Shown piece by piece: positions 13,826-14,325 of a stretch of 14,325 nt of DNA; within the stretch, counting starts at the first letter, position 1, and every line of letters starts with the position of its first letter. The DNA is from DAOVRL01 sp964459805 (lineage in GTDB: Bacteria; Planctomycetota; Phycisphaerae; Sedimentisphaerales; Anaerobacaceae). The position numbers and the translations under genes were made by a program. The stretch covers positions 1-14,325 of the forward strand of contig CAYWOD010000082.1 of the NCBI GenBank assembly GCA_964459805.1, written 5' to 3'. Below the pieces are notes generated by a model. It made no database searches. It saw only the letters and a list, made by a program, of their open reading frames with translations, and had not been told where the DNA came from.

Positions 13826-14325
13826 TCAGGCCATTGCCATTGACAAGATGTCTTCCTGGGAGGTGTTTGCCACGTCTTCGATTTCTCCCTTGATCCGGCC
13901 TTCGTGCATTATGATGACGCGGTCGCTCATGCCGAGTATTTCGGGCAGCTCGCTGCTGATCATGATGATGGCCTTGCCCTCGGCGGCGAGCCGGTTCATC
14001 AGGAGGTAGATTTCATACTTTGTCCCTACATCAATTCCCCGCGTAGGTTCGTCAAAGATCATGATATCAGCGTTGCGCGCCAGCCATTTAGCAAGCACCA
14101 CCTTCTGCTGATTGCCCCCCGACAGGTTCATAGCGAGCTGCTCGTGCCCGGAAGTCTTGATTTTCAGGCTCTCAACGAAATCAGAGAATTCTTTGCGTTC
14201 GGTTCCCTGGTCAAGAAACATCCCGCGGACGAGGCGGTCCAGGTTTGGCAGGCCGAAATTCTCCCGGCATGAATGAATCAAAACCAAACCCTGTCCTTTA
14301 CGGTCTTCGGTGAGCAGACATATAC
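13826..14325 (-). CDS. Sugar ABC transporter ATP-binding protein (RbsA/MglA-like), C-terminal part; runs off the right edge
   Basis: The leftward frame is open from the window edge (ICLLTEDRKGQGLVLIHSCREN) to the stop at 13826-13828, about 166 residues. An internal TTG at 14287 is not a real start, because TEDRKGQGL just before it is the conserved linker of the second nucleotide-binding domain. The ABC signature LSGGNQQKVVLAKWLAR, Walker B IMIFDEPTRGIDVG and the H-loop region (MISSELPEILGMSDRVIIMHEGRI, with Ser/Glu in place of the His) are the typical C-terminal half of RbsA/MglA double-ATPase proteins. The degenerate H-loop is normal for this half. The full protein should be about 500 residues. 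It is cotranscribed with the permease and binding protein. Confidence 0.93.
   Translation of the reverse strand, partial: ICLLTEDRKGQGLVLIHSCRENFGLPNLDRLVRGMFLDQGTERKEFSDFVESLKIKTSGHEQLAMNLSGGNQQKVVLAKWLARNADIMIFDEPTRGIDVGTKYEIYLLMNRLAAEGKAIIMISSELPEILGMSDRVIIMHEGRIKGEIEDVANTSQEDILSMAMA

Noticed and set aside
1..14325. CRISPR array, insertion sequence, phage or toxin-antitoxin genes, tRNA or rRNA
   Set aside because: No regularly spaced repeats, transposase motifs or RNA-gene signatures were seen on either strand.

Overview
The window looks like a contig of about 14 kb from a Gram-negative, probably anaerobic, polysaccharide-using bacterium. A planctomycete-type genome (Phycisphaerae or relatives) is my best guess. 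The reasons are the secreted glycoside hydrolase beside a GT4 glycosyltransferase fused to a helical domain, the lipoprotein sugar-binding protein, the moderately high GC with usable Shine-Dalgarno sites, and a modular NifU/NifS pair in a housekeeping setting. This placement is inference and no rRNA is present to test it. A run of exactly 100 N (9185-9284) shows the sequence is a scaffolded assembly.

Left part (1-4320). The first 166 bases are the start of a leftward RecQ-type helicase gene that leaves the window. A rightward secreted glycoside hydrolase (414-1871) with a C-terminal collagen-binding-like beta domain follows. It converges on a leftward gene for a two-domain glycosyltransferase (1918-4293). 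That gene has a textbook sigma-70 promoter (TTGACA, 17 bp, TAGAAT) at 4336-4364.

Centre (4519-11404). This is the core of the window: a rightward gene string of Rrf2/IscR-type regulator, cysK, cysE, nadA, metY (O-acetylhomoserine sulfhydrylase), [100-N gap], nifU, nifS. It starts behind a perfect TATAAT box with an inverted repeat just downstream, so it is likely autoregulated by the Rrf2 protein, whose three cysteines could hold an Fe-S cluster. Together the genes make cysteine (CysE, CysK), fix sulfide into homocysteine (MetY), take sulfur from cysteine (NifS), build Fe-S clusters (NifU) and supply one client, the [4Fe-4S] enzyme quinolinate synthase (NadA). GC-rich hairpins sit between cysK and cysE and, as a triple set, between nifU and nifS. 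The serine acetyltransferase has a cysteine cluster in its N-terminal part and lacks the C-terminal isoleucine that docks into CysK in classical systems.

Right part (11422-14325). A leftward sugar ABC transporter operon enters from the right edge: ATP-binding subunit (3' end only), permease, lipoprotein substrate-binding protein. The permease carries an extra domain of about 120 residues between its first and second membrane segments. The permease and binding-protein genes are separated by a near-perfect 40-nt inverted repeat. The operon converges on nifS with 17 bp between stop codons.

There is no evidence of a CRISPR array, transposase, phage gene, tRNA or rRNA.
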